A stretch of 64,000 bases of DNA, from the NCBI RefSeq assembly GCF_902459805.1, contig NZ_CABPST010000008.1, forward strand, positions 1 to 64,000, read 5' to 3'. The notes below the pieces were generated by a model, which saw only the letters and a program-made list of their open reading frames with translations, made no database searches and was not told the origin of the DNA. This document shows positions 47,368-55,355 of the stretch, piece by piece. The DNA is from Pandoraea bronchicola (lineage in GTDB: Bacteria; Pseudomonadota; Gammaproteobacteria; Burkholderiales; Burkholderiaceae). Each line of letters opens with the position of its first letter. Position 1 is the stretch's first letter. The position numbers and the translations under genes are program-made.

Positions 47368-48508
47368 TCGCGTTCCAGAGTCTTCCCAGAACCCGTCGGC
47401 GTCGACCGGCCCGGCGGCGTCGAATTCCACTGCGACCGGCGGTGCCTCCTACGGCACGGCAGGCGTGCCACCCGCGTGGCAACCGCCTGAGCCGCCGCAG
47501 AAGCGTCGCGGCTCGGGGGCCGCGCTGCCGTGGCTGCTCTTCGTGCTCGTATCGGCGGGGGCCGGCATCGGTGGCTGGTCGCTCAACCAGAAGCTCGACC
47601 GCGTGCAGCAGGAAATGGCGCGCCGTCAGCAGGCGGGCGACGCACAGCTCATGCAGGCGCAAGTCCGGACTGCGCAGGCGCTCGACAATCAACGCGATCT
47701 GCAAAACCGGCTGACGTCGCTCGAGGGCCGCGTGTCCGACTCGCGCAGCCAGCAGGCGGCGCTCGAACAGCTTTACCAGGAACTCGCGCACAACCGCGAC
47801 GAATGGGTGCTGGCGGAAACCGAGCAGATCGTCACGAGTGCCAACCAACAGTTGCAACTCACCGGTAACGTGCGTGGCGCGCTGATTGCGCTGGAGGGCG
47901 CGGACGCCCGTCTGGCCCGTACCGGCGCTCCGCAACTCGCGGGTGTGCGCGATGCGCTGAAGAAGGACATCGACCGCCTGAAGGCTGTGCCGGCCGCCGA
48001 TCTGCCGCAACTGACGGGCAAGCTCGATCAGGCGATCGCCATGATCGACACGCTGCCGTTGCAGGCGGAGGAGCAACGCGCCGCGCCGAAGACGGACATC
48101 AGCGGCCCGAGCGGTGCTGGCGAGACGGGCTGGACCGCGACGTGGCACCGCCTGTCGTCCGAGATGCTGGGCAGCCTGAAGCAACTGGTGCAGGTGCGCC
48201 GTCTGGACGATCCGGACGTGATGCTCGTAGCGCCGGAGCAAGGCGCATTCCTGCGCGCCAATCTGAAGCTGCGTTTGCTGAACGCGCGTCTGGCGCTGCT
48301 GGCGCGCAACGCGTCGGCGGTACATAGCGACGTGCTGGTCGCGCAAGCTGCACTCGACAAGTACTTCGATGCGAAATCACGCCGCATCGCTGCCGTGAAA
48401 ACGCTGCTCGATCAGATCGACTCGGGCTCGCGCACGATCGAACTGCCGACCCTTGACGCCAGCCTGACCGCCATCGGTCAGGTCAAGGACGTCAAGGAAA
48501 AGCCGTAA
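47354..48508 (+). CDS. hemX: HemX family membrane protein (uroporphyrinogen operon)
   Basis: A 384-residue inner membrane protein starting inside the hemD end. After a Ser/Thr/Pro-rich cytoplasmic N-terminus there is one membrane helix (LPWLLFVLVSAGAGIGGWSL) at about residues 55-75. A periplasmic coiled coil (LDRVQQEMARRQQAGDAQLM) and the HemX domain follow, with LAETEQIVTSANQQLQLTG. It is often labelled uroporphyrinogen-III methyltransferase, but no SAM-binding motif is visible, and its true role is unsettled. It is followed by hemY 10 bp downstream. Confidence 0.9.
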   Translation: MTTDNRVPESSQNPSASTGPAASNSTATGGASYGTAGVPPAWQPPEPPQKRRGSGAALPWLLFVLVSAGAGIGGWSLNQKLDRVQQEMARRQQAGDAQLMQAQVRTAQALDNQRDLQNRLTSLEGRVSDSRSQQAALEQLYQELAHNRDEWVLAETEQIVTSANQQLQLTGNVRGALIALEGADARLARTGAPQLAGVRDALKKDIDRLKAVPAADLPQLTGKLDQAIAMIDTLPLQAEEQRAAPKTDISGPSGAGETGWTATWHRLSSEMLGSLKQLVQVRRLDDPDVMLVAPEQGAFLRANLKLRLLNARLALLARNASAVHSDVLVAQAALDKYFDAKSRRIAAVKTLLDQIDSGSRTIELPTLDASLTAIGQVKDVKEKP

Positions 48509-48518
48509 GGAGCCGGGC

Positions 48519-49691
48519 ATGCGAGGATTGATCTGGTTGACGCTCCTGTTCGCGGTGGCGGCCGGCTTCGCCGTGCTGGCCACGTTCAATCACGGGCAGG
48601 TGGTGATGCTGGTGCCGCCGTACCGTGTGGACGTGTCGCTGAACCTTTTCGTGCTGGCGCTGTTGGCCTTGTTCGTTGCGCTGTACGTCATCATTCGTAT
48701 CTTGCGCAACATCTACAAGATGCCCGAGCGTGTGGCCGCTTACCGCAATCGCCAACGCAGCCGTCGCGCGAACATTGCGTTGCGCGACGCGGTCGCCAAC
48801 CTCTTCGCGGGGCGCTACACGCGTGCGGAGAAGGCCGCGCGTGAGGCCGCCGAGCAAGACGACAATCGCGGTGTGGCGGCGATTATCGGGGCGAGGGCGG
48901 CACATCGTATGCGTGAGTTTGCGCGTCGCGACGCATGGCTGGCCGAGGCGCAAGGGGCGAATCTGGAAGAGGCGCGTCTGTTGCAGACGGCGGAGTTGCG
49001 CGTCGACACCCGCGATGCGGAAGGGGCGCTCGAAGCGCTCACCGAGATGCGGGCGCAGGGCGCACGTCGCATGCAGGCACAACTTGTCGCGCTGCGGGCG
49101 CATCAGCATCTGAAGCATTGGCCGGAAGTGCTGAACCTGCTCAAGGTGCTGGAGAAGCGCGAGGCGCTGCATCCGGCGCTGGCGGCCAAGCTCAAGCAAA
49201 CGGCCAGCGAGGGGATTCTGCGCGATCACCGGCACGACGCCGACGCACTGCTCAAGTGCTGGCAGGAACTGCCGGCCGACACCCGCACGTCGGCGCGAAT
49301 CGCCGATGTGGCGGCGGAGTTGTTGATTTCGCTCGACCGGCCGCGTGAGGCGCGTGACATCGTCGAAGCCGCCCTGGCCGAGCATTGGGACCCGCGTCTG
49401 CTGCGGCGGTATGCGGAGTGTGCAGGGGGCGACGCGCTGCCGCTTATCCAGAAGGCCGAGGCGTGGCAGCAGCGCCATCCGAACGATCCCGATCTGCTCT
49501 TCGCGCTGGGCAAGCTGTGTCAGCATCAACGTCTGTGGGGCAAGGCGCAGACGTTCCTCGAAGGGGCGCTGCGTCACACCGACGAGCGTCAGTTGCAGCA
49601 GCGCGTGCATCTGGCGCTGGCGCAACTCTTCGAAGGTCTTGGCCAGATGGATCAGGCCAACCGTCACTATCGGGCCTGCGCGACCGCGTAA
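48519..49691 (+). CDS. hemY: HemY family membrane protein with TPR repeats
   Basis: A 390-residue protein of the gamma/betaproteobacterial HemY type, not the protoporphyrinogen oxidase of the same name. Two membrane segments at about residues 2-22 and 42-62 are followed by a long helical, TPR-like cytoplasmic region with many LAxA patterns (for example ARRDAWLAEAQGANLEEARLLQ). AAGG-type spacing and AAGGAG before the ATG show coupling to hemX. A role in tetrapyrrole enzyme organisation is assumed from the conserved hemCDXY order. Confidence 0.93.
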   Translation: MRGLIWLTLLFAVAAGFAVLATFNHGQVVMLVPPYRVDVSLNLFVLALLALFVALYVIIRILRNIYKMPERVAAYRNRQRSRRANIALRDAVANLFAGRYTRAEKAAREAAEQDDNRGVAAIIGARAAHRMREFARRDAWLAEAQGANLEEARLLQTAELRVDTRDAEGALEALTEMRAQGARRMQAQLVALRAHQHLKHWPEVLNLLKVLEKREALHPALAAKLKQTASEGILRDHRHDADALLKCWQELPADTRTSARIADVAAELLISLDRPREARDIVEAALAEHWDPRLLRRYAECAGGDALPLIQKAEAWQQRHPNDPDLLFALGKLCQHQRLWGKAQTFLEGALRHTDERQLQQRVHLALAQLFEGLGQMDQANRHYRACATA

Positions 49692-49699
49692 GCCCTGCG

Positions 49700-49741
49700 A
49701 GGCACCGATGGCATCCGCGCAATGCGGCTGCATCGGTGCCT
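49700..49741. terminator. Inverted repeat after hemY
   Basis: AGGCACCGATG / CATCGGTGCCT, with an inner CCGC-GCAAT-GCGG, lies between the converging hemY and the 49800 gene. There is no T-run, so terminator activity is uncertain. Confidence 0.45.
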
Positions 49742-49799
49742 GTCACAGGAGCGCTCCGAAGCGCACCGATCCCTCCCAGTCTTCGTTTTCTCCCGCCGG

Positions 49800-51248
49800 T
49801 CAGTCCAGCACGGCGGCCTTGTAATCGTCGAACGCCTCGACGAGCTTGTCTTGCACTTCCGTGACGAGGTCGCCGAAGCGCCGGCTCAGGCACGTCGAAT
49901 GCAGATCGTGGAGCATCTCGATGCACTCGCCGCTCGAGAAGACGAGGTGATCGAACTCGCCCGCCATCGTGGCGATTTCGATGAGATGTCTGAGCAACGG
50001 GCGGGCATCTTGCAACGGGATCCGTTCGATATGGTCGGAGATCACCGCAACCGTGGCTTTCATGGGAATGCCGTACACCCCCCGGTCCGGATGAACCATC
50101 GCGCGTGCGATTGCCGTCTTGTCGGCGGGCGGCACGGCTTCCAGGAGCGTTTTCGTGAGTTCGCTCCATCCGTCACGCTCACTTAGCGTGCGGGTCGCGG
50201 TGACGATCGACTCGGCGGCCCTTCGCCGCTCGGACTCGGGTAACAGTGTGATAAATGTCGCCAGCGTCACGAGCCGCTCGGTGTTGCCCCCTGCCGTCGA
50301 ACGCTGGAGGCTGGCGAGCATATCGGCCCACGCGCTTGTACGGATCTCCGCAGGCATATCCGCAATCGCATGAAGCCGATGGGCGATCAGGCGATCGATG
50401 CTCGCGTGCGTCGACGCGCTGGCGAGGAGTTGTGCCTCGTCGCGAGATGCGCTGTCGTGGGTGAGCAACAGCGTCTTTGCGGCATCCATCGTACGAGACT
50501 CGAAGCGCGTGATAAGCGACACGACGCGCTCGAATGCTACCGGCCAGGGATCGATTGCCTGTTCGGCCTCCAATCGCCTGACAAGCCCTTCGAGCAGGTA
50601 GCGCGCATCCAGATACGGCCCTTGTTCCAGTGCGGTGTCGACCGCCCGCGACTCGAGTGTGGCAAGCCAGTCGGCGGCCTGTGTGCCCGCGTCGGACAGG
50701 GCGAGCAGCGTCTTACGCAATACGTTATCCGAGACCGAAATGCCGGATCTGCGCCCGATCCCGGAGGTTGACGGCGCAGGCTCCAGCGCGGGGATCTCCG
50801 GCAAGGCCATGAGCCGAACCCGGCTCGCCGCCAAGGCGGCACGGCTTTCGTCGCTGAATGCCACATCGAAAGGCCGCTTGGCCGTTTGCGGCAGCATGGC
50901 ATGCCACGGCGTCGTCAGGTCCGATCCGCCGGGTCTTTCAAACGTGAGGAAGTTCGCGTCGGGATTTTGGAAGAGACCGGTAAACGCGTAACCCATGTCG
51001 GGCCTTGAGAGGCCGGTCGCGGTTGCCATGTCGGGCGCGCCGGCCTGCGTCGTTGCAGGGAGCGTCGGCGGACTCAGTGAGAATTGCGTTGCCTGCCAGA
51101 AATCTGCCAGAAAGGCGGCATGTGACGCTGCTGCCGTGGTTGTTCCCGGGCCGCTGGCCGTCGTGGCGGTGGCGGTGGTGGTGGCAGTAGTCGTGTTGGT
51201 TGTCGAGGTAAACGACGCGGTGGTGCTCGAAGGTGAAGACGGGAACAA
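49800..51248 (-). CDS. Unrecognised protein with Ser/Thr-rich N-terminus and all-helical body
   Basis: A 482-residue protein I cannot assign. The start is a TTG with AGGAG six bases before it. The first 45 residues are more than half Ser/Thr (for example TTTATTTATATTASGPGTTT), with no signal peptide or membrane segment. After a low-complexity region, residues about 165-480 are predicted helical, with repeated patterns reminiscent of HEAT/armadillo-type solenoids: LLEGLVRRLEAEQAID, ATFITLLPESERRRAAESI, RPLLRHLIEIATMAGEFD. Ser/Thr-rich leaders of this kind are seen in type III effectors, but no secretion genes are near, so this is speculation. It stands alone between hemY and an MFS gene. Confidence 0.75.
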   Translation of the reverse strand: MFPSSPSSTTASFTSTTNTTTATTTATATTASGPGTTTAAASHAAFLADFWQATQFSLSPPTLPATTQAGAPDMATATGLSRPDMGYAFTGLFQNPDANFLTFERPGGSDLTTPWHAMLPQTAKRPFDVAFSDESRAALAASRVRLMALPEIPALEPAPSTSGIGRRSGISVSDNVLRKTLLALSDAGTQAADWLATLESRAVDTALEQGPYLDARYLLEGLVRRLEAEQAIDPWPVAFERVVSLITRFESRTMDAAKTLLLTHDSASRDEAQLLASASTHASIDRLIAHRLHAIADMPAEIRTSAWADMLASLQRSTAGGNTERLVTLATFITLLPESERRRAAESIVTATRTLSERDGWSELTKTLLEAVPPADKTAIARAMVHPDRGVYGIPMKATVAVISDHIERIPLQDARPLLRHLIEIATMAGEFDHLVFSSGECIEMLHDLHSTCLSRRFGDLVTEVQDKLVEAFDDYKAAVLD

Positions 51249-51250
51249 TA

Positions 51251-51279
51251 CGGACTCCTGAAGTGATAACGGGAGTCCG
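51251..51279 (-). promoter_or_regulatory. Hairpin that includes the ribosome binding site of the 49800-51248 gene
   Basis: On the minus strand CGGACTCC and GGAGTCCG (8-bp perfect arms, 13-base loop) lie just before the TTG start. The GGAG of the Shine-Dalgarno sequence is in the 3' arm, so folding would hide it. The structure could give translational control or be a protein binding site. Confidence 0.55.
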
Positions 51280-51369
51280 CACTGTGCCGTGGTGCCGGAC
51301 GCACGACTTTGCGGCGTGTGTCCGGGCTTTGCAGAACCGCGCAGCGCGCGTGCGGCGCTGGCTGCTTTG

Positions 51370-52881
51370 TTACTCGATGGCCGTCGCCTCGTTCCCCGAA
51401 CTCTGACGCAGCGGCAATTCCGGCAGCCGCGCGAGTGCGACGATGGCGAGCGCTGCGATCAGTGCGCTCCCGCCGAAGAAGGCGCCGAAGGCGAGCCGCA
51501 GATGCTCCGCCATTCCGGCCGGTGCGCCGCCCGGGCGCAAAAAGTCGGTGAGTTCGCGCGGTGCGCTGCCGTCGTCGCCAGAGACCAGCAGGCCGACGAT
51601 GAGTGCACCGAACATCGCCACGCCGATCATCCCGCCCAGTGCCCGGAAGAACGCGTGCGCCGCCGTTGCGATGCCGATGTCGCGAGGCGCGACGGCGTTT
51701 TGCGTCGCCACGGTCATGACCGGCATGGCCGAGCCGAAACCGATGCCGACGAGCCCCAGGCACAACCCGATCACCACGAGCGGAAGCGACTGCACACCCA
51801 GCGCGATCGTCGCAAGCCCGAGAAATGCCACGGGCAAACCGATCTGCGGCGGACGTTTGTAATGTCCCGTCTGGCGCATGTAATGCCCCGCGCCGAGCGC
51901 GCCTGCCACGATACCCAGCAGCGGCAGGATCAGCATCAGCCCCGAACTGCTGGCGGATTCGCCACGCTGCAACTGAAGATACAGCGGCACGTAGATTCCG
52001 ATGCTGATGTTGACCATCATCACCAGCACTGCCATCGTCGACGTCATCCGGAACACCGGGTTGGCGAGCAGCGCGAGCGGCAGTAGCGGTTCGCGCACCG
52101 CGCGCTGATGACGCAGAAAGACGGCGCCCACGATGACGGCGGCGGCGATCAGACCACCGATCTCCGTCGAGAGCCAAGCGTAGCGATGCCCGCCCCATGT
52201 CAGCGCGAGCAACAGACAGACGGTGGCAACGATGAGCAAAAGCGACCCGAGATAATCGATGCTCGGCTTGCCTTCGCGGCGGGGCAGACGGCGCAGCGCC
52301 CGGTCGCTCAGGTAGATGGCGAGCACGCCGAGCGGGAGGTTGATCCAGAAGATAAGCGTCCAGTTCAGGTACTGTGCGAACACGCCGCCGGTGACGGGGC
52401 CGGCCACCCCGGAGACGGCGAACATGCCGGAGATATAGCCCTGATACCGGCCTCGCTCACGTGGCGAGACGATATCCGCGATGACCGTGTTGGACAGGGC
52501 AATGAGGCCGCCGCCCCCCAGGCCCTGAACGCCGCGCGCGAGGATCAGCGCGAGCATGCTCGGCGCCAGTGCGCACAACACCGATCCCACGAGGAAGACT
52601 GCCACGCTCACGGCGATGACGACGCGGCGTCCGAACAGATCGGAGAGTTTGCCGACGATGGGGGTAATGGCGGTGGAGGAAAGCAGGTACGCGGTGACGA
52701 CCCACGAAACGGCATCGAAGCTGCCCAGGTCCCGGGCGATGGTCGGCAGGGCAGGCGCGACGATGGTCTGATCGAGCGAGCCGAGAAACATGATGAGCAG
52801 CAGGCCGGAGAGGATCGACTTGACCTCGGCGGGGGTAAGCGAGACGCTGGCCGGCGTCGTCTGTGAGTCGTTGGCGGGCAT
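51370..52881 (-). CDS. MFS transporter, DHA2 (EmrB/QacA, 14-helix) family
   Basis: A proton-driven exporter of the 14-helix drug:H+ antiporter group, 503 residues from the ATG at 52881 (MPANDSQTTPAS). A start at 52935 would translate through a terminator and is rejected. Motif D1 is LDQTIVAPALPTIARDL, motif A is GKLSDLFGRR and motif C is GVAGPVTGGVFAQYLNW. The substrate is unknown; relatives export drugs, dyes or metabolites. There is no adjacent regulator or membrane-fusion protein gene. It follows the second MFS gene on the same strand but is separated by a terminator. Confidence 0.92.
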   Translation of the reverse strand: MPANDSQTTPASVSLTPAEVKSILSGLLLIMFLGSLDQTIVAPALPTIARDLGSFDAVSWVVTAYLLSSTAITPIVGKLSDLFGRRVVIAVSVAVFLVGSVLCALAPSMLALILARGVQGLGGGGLIALSNTVIADIVSPRERGRYQGYISGMFAVSGVAGPVTGGVFAQYLNWTLIFWINLPLGVLAIYLSDRALRRLPRREGKPSIDYLGSLLLIVATVCLLLALTWGGHRYAWLSTEIGGLIAAAVIVGAVFLRHQRAVREPLLPLALLANPVFRMTSTMAVLVMMVNISIGIYVPLYLQLQRGESASSSGLMLILPLLGIVAGALGAGHYMRQTGHYKRPPQIGLPVAFLGLATIALGVQSLPLVVIGLCLGLVGIGFGSAMPVMTVATQNAVAPRDIGIATAAHAFFRALGGMIGVAMFGALIVGLLVSGDDGSAPRELTDFLRPGGAPAGMAEHLRLAFGAFFGGSALIAALAIVALARLPELPLRQSSGNEATAIE

Positions 52882-52897
52882 GCGGATCTTTGGGGGC

Positions 52898-52927
52898 AAA
52901 AAACAGGCCGTCCCGGCGGGGACGGCC
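52898..52927 (-). terminator. Rho-independent terminator between the two MFS genes
   Basis: On the minus strand GGCCGTCCC / GGGACGGCC with a 4-base loop is followed by TGTTTTTTG. It ends the transcript of the MFS gene at 53028-54344. Confidence 0.85.
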
Positions 52928-53027
52928 TCACGCATGTTACTCCCAAGGGTGCCGCCGGGCCAGCGGCCCCGTGGCGCCTGGGTCTCGGTTGCCGAGACGA
53001 GGTTTCATCAGGCGATCCGCGTGGTCA

Positions 53028-54344
53028 TCATTTGTTCACAAGCCGCGCGGGCACCGACAGCGTGAGCAGCCCGCCCAGAATCATGAAGACCGTGAGCAGG
53101 AACATGCCGCTGTTGGTGCTCTGGGTAGCATCCTTGAGAAACCCGATCAGGTAAGGGCCAACGAAGCCGGCCAGGTTGCCCAGCGAGTTGATCATGGCAA
53201 TGCCGGCGGCGGCAGCCGTGCCGCCGAGAAACGCGGTGGGCAGACTCCAGAACAGCGGCAGCACGATCATGATGCTCATCGTGGCGAGCGTCAGTGCGAC
53301 CATGGCGAGCTGCGTGTTGTGGCTCCAGACCGTCGACAGGAACAGGCCAATCGCACCGAGGAACGCGGGAATCGCGATGTGCCAGCGGCGCTCGCCGCGC
53401 AGATCGGAGCGACGCCCGACCACGACCATCGCAATCACCGCGAAGAAGTACGGAATTGCCGTGAGCAGTCCGATCTGCAACGGATCGGTCACGCCCGTAC
53501 CCTTGATGATCGTTGGCAGCCAGAAGCCCACGCCGTACAGGCCGATCACGAACGAAAAGTAGATGAGGCTCATCATCCAGACGCGCGGGCTGGAGAACAC
53601 CTGGCGCAGCGGAAGGTCCTCCTTGGTGAGCACGTCGCTGGCGATGTTGCGCTCGAGCATCGACTTCTCGGCCTCGCTAAGCCATTTGGCGTCGCGGATA
53701 CGGTCGTCGAGCACGAACAGCACGGCGATGCCGATCAGCACCGACGGAACGGCTTCGATCAGGAACATCCACTGCCAGCCGGCGAGGCCGGACACGCCGC
53801 TCATGTCCTTGAGAATCCATCCCGAGAGCGGTCCGCCGATCAGCCCCGACAGCGCCACGGCCGTCATGAACCAGGCGGTCATGCGTCCGCGCCGCGAGGC
53901 CGGGTACCAATACGTGATGTACAGGATGATGCCCGGGAAGAAGCCCGCCTCGGCCACGCCAAGCAGGAATCGCATGATGTAGAACATCGCGGGGGTGGTG
54001 ACGAACATCATCGCGCCCGAAATGATGCCCCACGAGATCATGATCCGTGCGATCCATACGCGCGCGCCCACACGATGCAGGATCACGTTGCTCGGCACTT
54101 CGAAGATGAAGTAGCCGATGAAGAAGATGCCCGCGCCGAGACCGAACACTGTCTCGGAGAATTGCAGCTCGCCAACCATCTGCAACTTGGCGAAGCCGAC
54201 GTTCACGCGGTCGAGATACGCGACCACATAACACAGCAGCAAGAACGGAATCAGCCGCCAGCCGACCTTGCGGTAGGTGCTCGCTTCAAAGTCCGCCGAC
54301 GGCGTGTTGGCCATGGGCGAGGGGGGCGTCGGAACGCTGTTCAT
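53028..54344 (-). CDS. MFS transporter, anion:cation symporter (ACS) family
   Basis: A 12-helix uptake carrier for organic anions, 438 residues from the ATG at 54344 with GGAGGAGAT before it. After a cytoplasmic N-terminus, YLDRVNVGFAKLQM is the family-typical first helix end. EVPSNVILHRVGARVWIARI, FLLGVAEAGFFPGIILYITY and the C-terminal NLAGFVGPYLIGFLKDAT match tartrate-, phthalate- or galactonate-type transporters. It is upstream of nothing on its strand but follows the SDR and aldehyde dehydrogenase genes, so it probably imports the substrate of that pathway. Confidence 0.92.
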   Translation of the reverse strand: MNSVPTPPSPMANTPSADFEASTYRKVGWRLIPFLLLCYVVAYLDRVNVGFAKLQMVGELQFSETVFGLGAGIFFIGYFIFEVPSNVILHRVGARVWIARIMISWGIISGAMMFVTTPAMFYIMRFLLGVAEAGFFPGIILYITYWYPASRRGRMTAWFMTAVALSGLIGGPLSGWILKDMSGVSGLAGWQWMFLIEAVPSVLIGIAVLFVLDDRIRDAKWLSEAEKSMLERNIASDVLTKEDLPLRQVFSSPRVWMMSLIYFSFVIGLYGVGFWLPTIIKGTGVTDPLQIGLLTAIPYFFAVIAMVVVGRRSDLRGERRWHIAIPAFLGAIGLFLSTVWSHNTQLAMVALTLATMSIMIVLPLFWSLPTAFLGGTAAAAGIAMINSLGNLAGFVGPYLIGFLKDATQSTNSGMFLLTVFMILGGLLTLSVPARLVNK

Positions 54345-54439
54345 ACGGATCTCCTCCGGTTTGACGTTGTGTTGTCTGTCGTTATGGTGTGAGTGCGACA
54401 ACTACGAGTGCTACAGACTGCAAAGAAGCGGTGGACGGC

Positions 54440-55198
54440 TCAAATGCAACGTCCGCCGTCGACCTCGAGGCAGACGCCGGTGATGAAGGCGGCGTCGTCG
54501 CTGGCGAGATAGAGGCAGGCATTGGCAATGTCCTGCGGCGTGGAGAAGCGCCCGAGCGGAATGCCGGCGAGGAACTTGGCCCGGTTCTCGGGGGTATTGG
54601 GCACGCCCATGAATTCGGCGGTCAGTCCCGTGTCGCCAATCACCGGATTGACGCAGTTCACACGGATATTGTGCGGGCCGAACTCGGCGGCCATGGCCTT
54701 GCTCGCGGTGATCACGGCCCCTTTGCTGCCGTTGTACCAGACGAGTCCGGGGCGCGGGCGCACGCCCGCCGTCGAGGCGATGTTGATCATCACGCCGGCG
54801 CCGCGTTGCATGAAGTACGGGATGACGGCGCGAGCGCTCCAGAAGATGCTTTTGACGTTCACGGCATAGACGCGGTCGAACTCGGCCTCCGTGACTTCGA
54901 GCAGCGGCTTGTTGCGATGCGTGGTGCCAGCGTTGTTGACCACGATGTCGAGATGACCGAAACGTGTGACGGCTTCATCGAGCAGGGTGACGTGATCGTC
55001 TTCGTGTGACACGTCGCCGTACACGAACGCGGCGCGCCCGCCCGCGTTGACGATATCGCTCGCTACGCGCTCGCCGGCTTCGCGATTCAGGTCGTTGACG
55101 ATGACCGCTGCGCCTTCACGCGCAAATGTCCTGACGATGCCCTCGCCGAAGCCGGAACCGGCGCCGGTCACGATGGCCACTTTCTCTTGCAAACGCAT
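54440..55198 (-). CDS. Short-chain dehydrogenase/reductase
   Basis: A classical SDR of 252 residues. The cofactor motif TGAGSGFG is near residue 11 and the NNAG motif is in VVNNAGTTH. The catalytic Ser is in NIASTAG, and Tyr and Lys are in WYNGSKG; the Asp of VNDLN suggests NAD+ preference. The closing segment ITGVCLEVDGGRCI is typical. In this cluster it most likely oxidises a hydroxyl group of the catabolic substrate, upstream of the aldehyde dehydrogenase step. Start GTG/ATG alternatives are not apparent; the ATG at 55198 fits the family. Confidence 0.93.
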   Translation of the reverse strand: MRLQEKVAIVTGAGSGFGEGIVRTFAREGAAVIVNDLNREAGERVASDIVNAGGRAAFVYGDVSHEDDHVTLLDEAVTRFGHLDIVVNNAGTTHRNKPLLEVTEAEFDRVYAVNVKSIFWSARAVIPYFMQRGAGVMINIASTAGVRPRPGLVWYNGSKGAVITASKAMAAEFGPHNIRVNCVNPVIGDTGLTAEFMGVPNTPENRAKFLAGIPLGRFSTPQDIANACLYLASDDAAFITGVCLEVDGGRCI

Positions 55199-55312
55199 GC
55201 CTTGTCTCCTGAGTTGCCTTGTTGTGGCGAAGCGCGGGGCCGATCAGCGGTGTCCCGCGTGTCGCTGCGATCTAAGTCAGGTTGCGTGCCGCAGGGTGTT
55301 GCTAAGAAATCG

Positions 55313-55350
55313 TCGAATTGCCGAATTGCCGAATTGCCGAATTGCCGAAT
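55313..55350. repeat. Tandem 8-bp repeat CCGAATTG, 4.75 copies
   Basis: Four units of CCGAATTG (the first with T for C) and a partial fifth lie 5 bp beyond the stop of the aldehyde dehydrogenase gene, in the gap before the SDR gene. It is a microsatellite-like repeat that could vary in copy number. Confidence 0.85.
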
Positions 55351-55355
55351 GGACG

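Noticed and set aside
47354-48508. HemX as a genuine uroporphyrinogen-III methyltransferase
   Set aside because: There is no SAM-binding or tetrapyrrole methylase motif; the protein is a single-pass membrane protein with a coiled coil.
52882-52935. Earlier start for the DHA2 exporter, with a GGGAG ribosome binding site
   Set aside because: The extra 18 codons are a perfect terminator hairpin with a T-run; the family-like N-terminus begins at 52881.
55313-55350. Possible CRISPR-like array
   Set aside because: The repeat is 8 bp, directly tandem with no spacers, and no cas genes are near.
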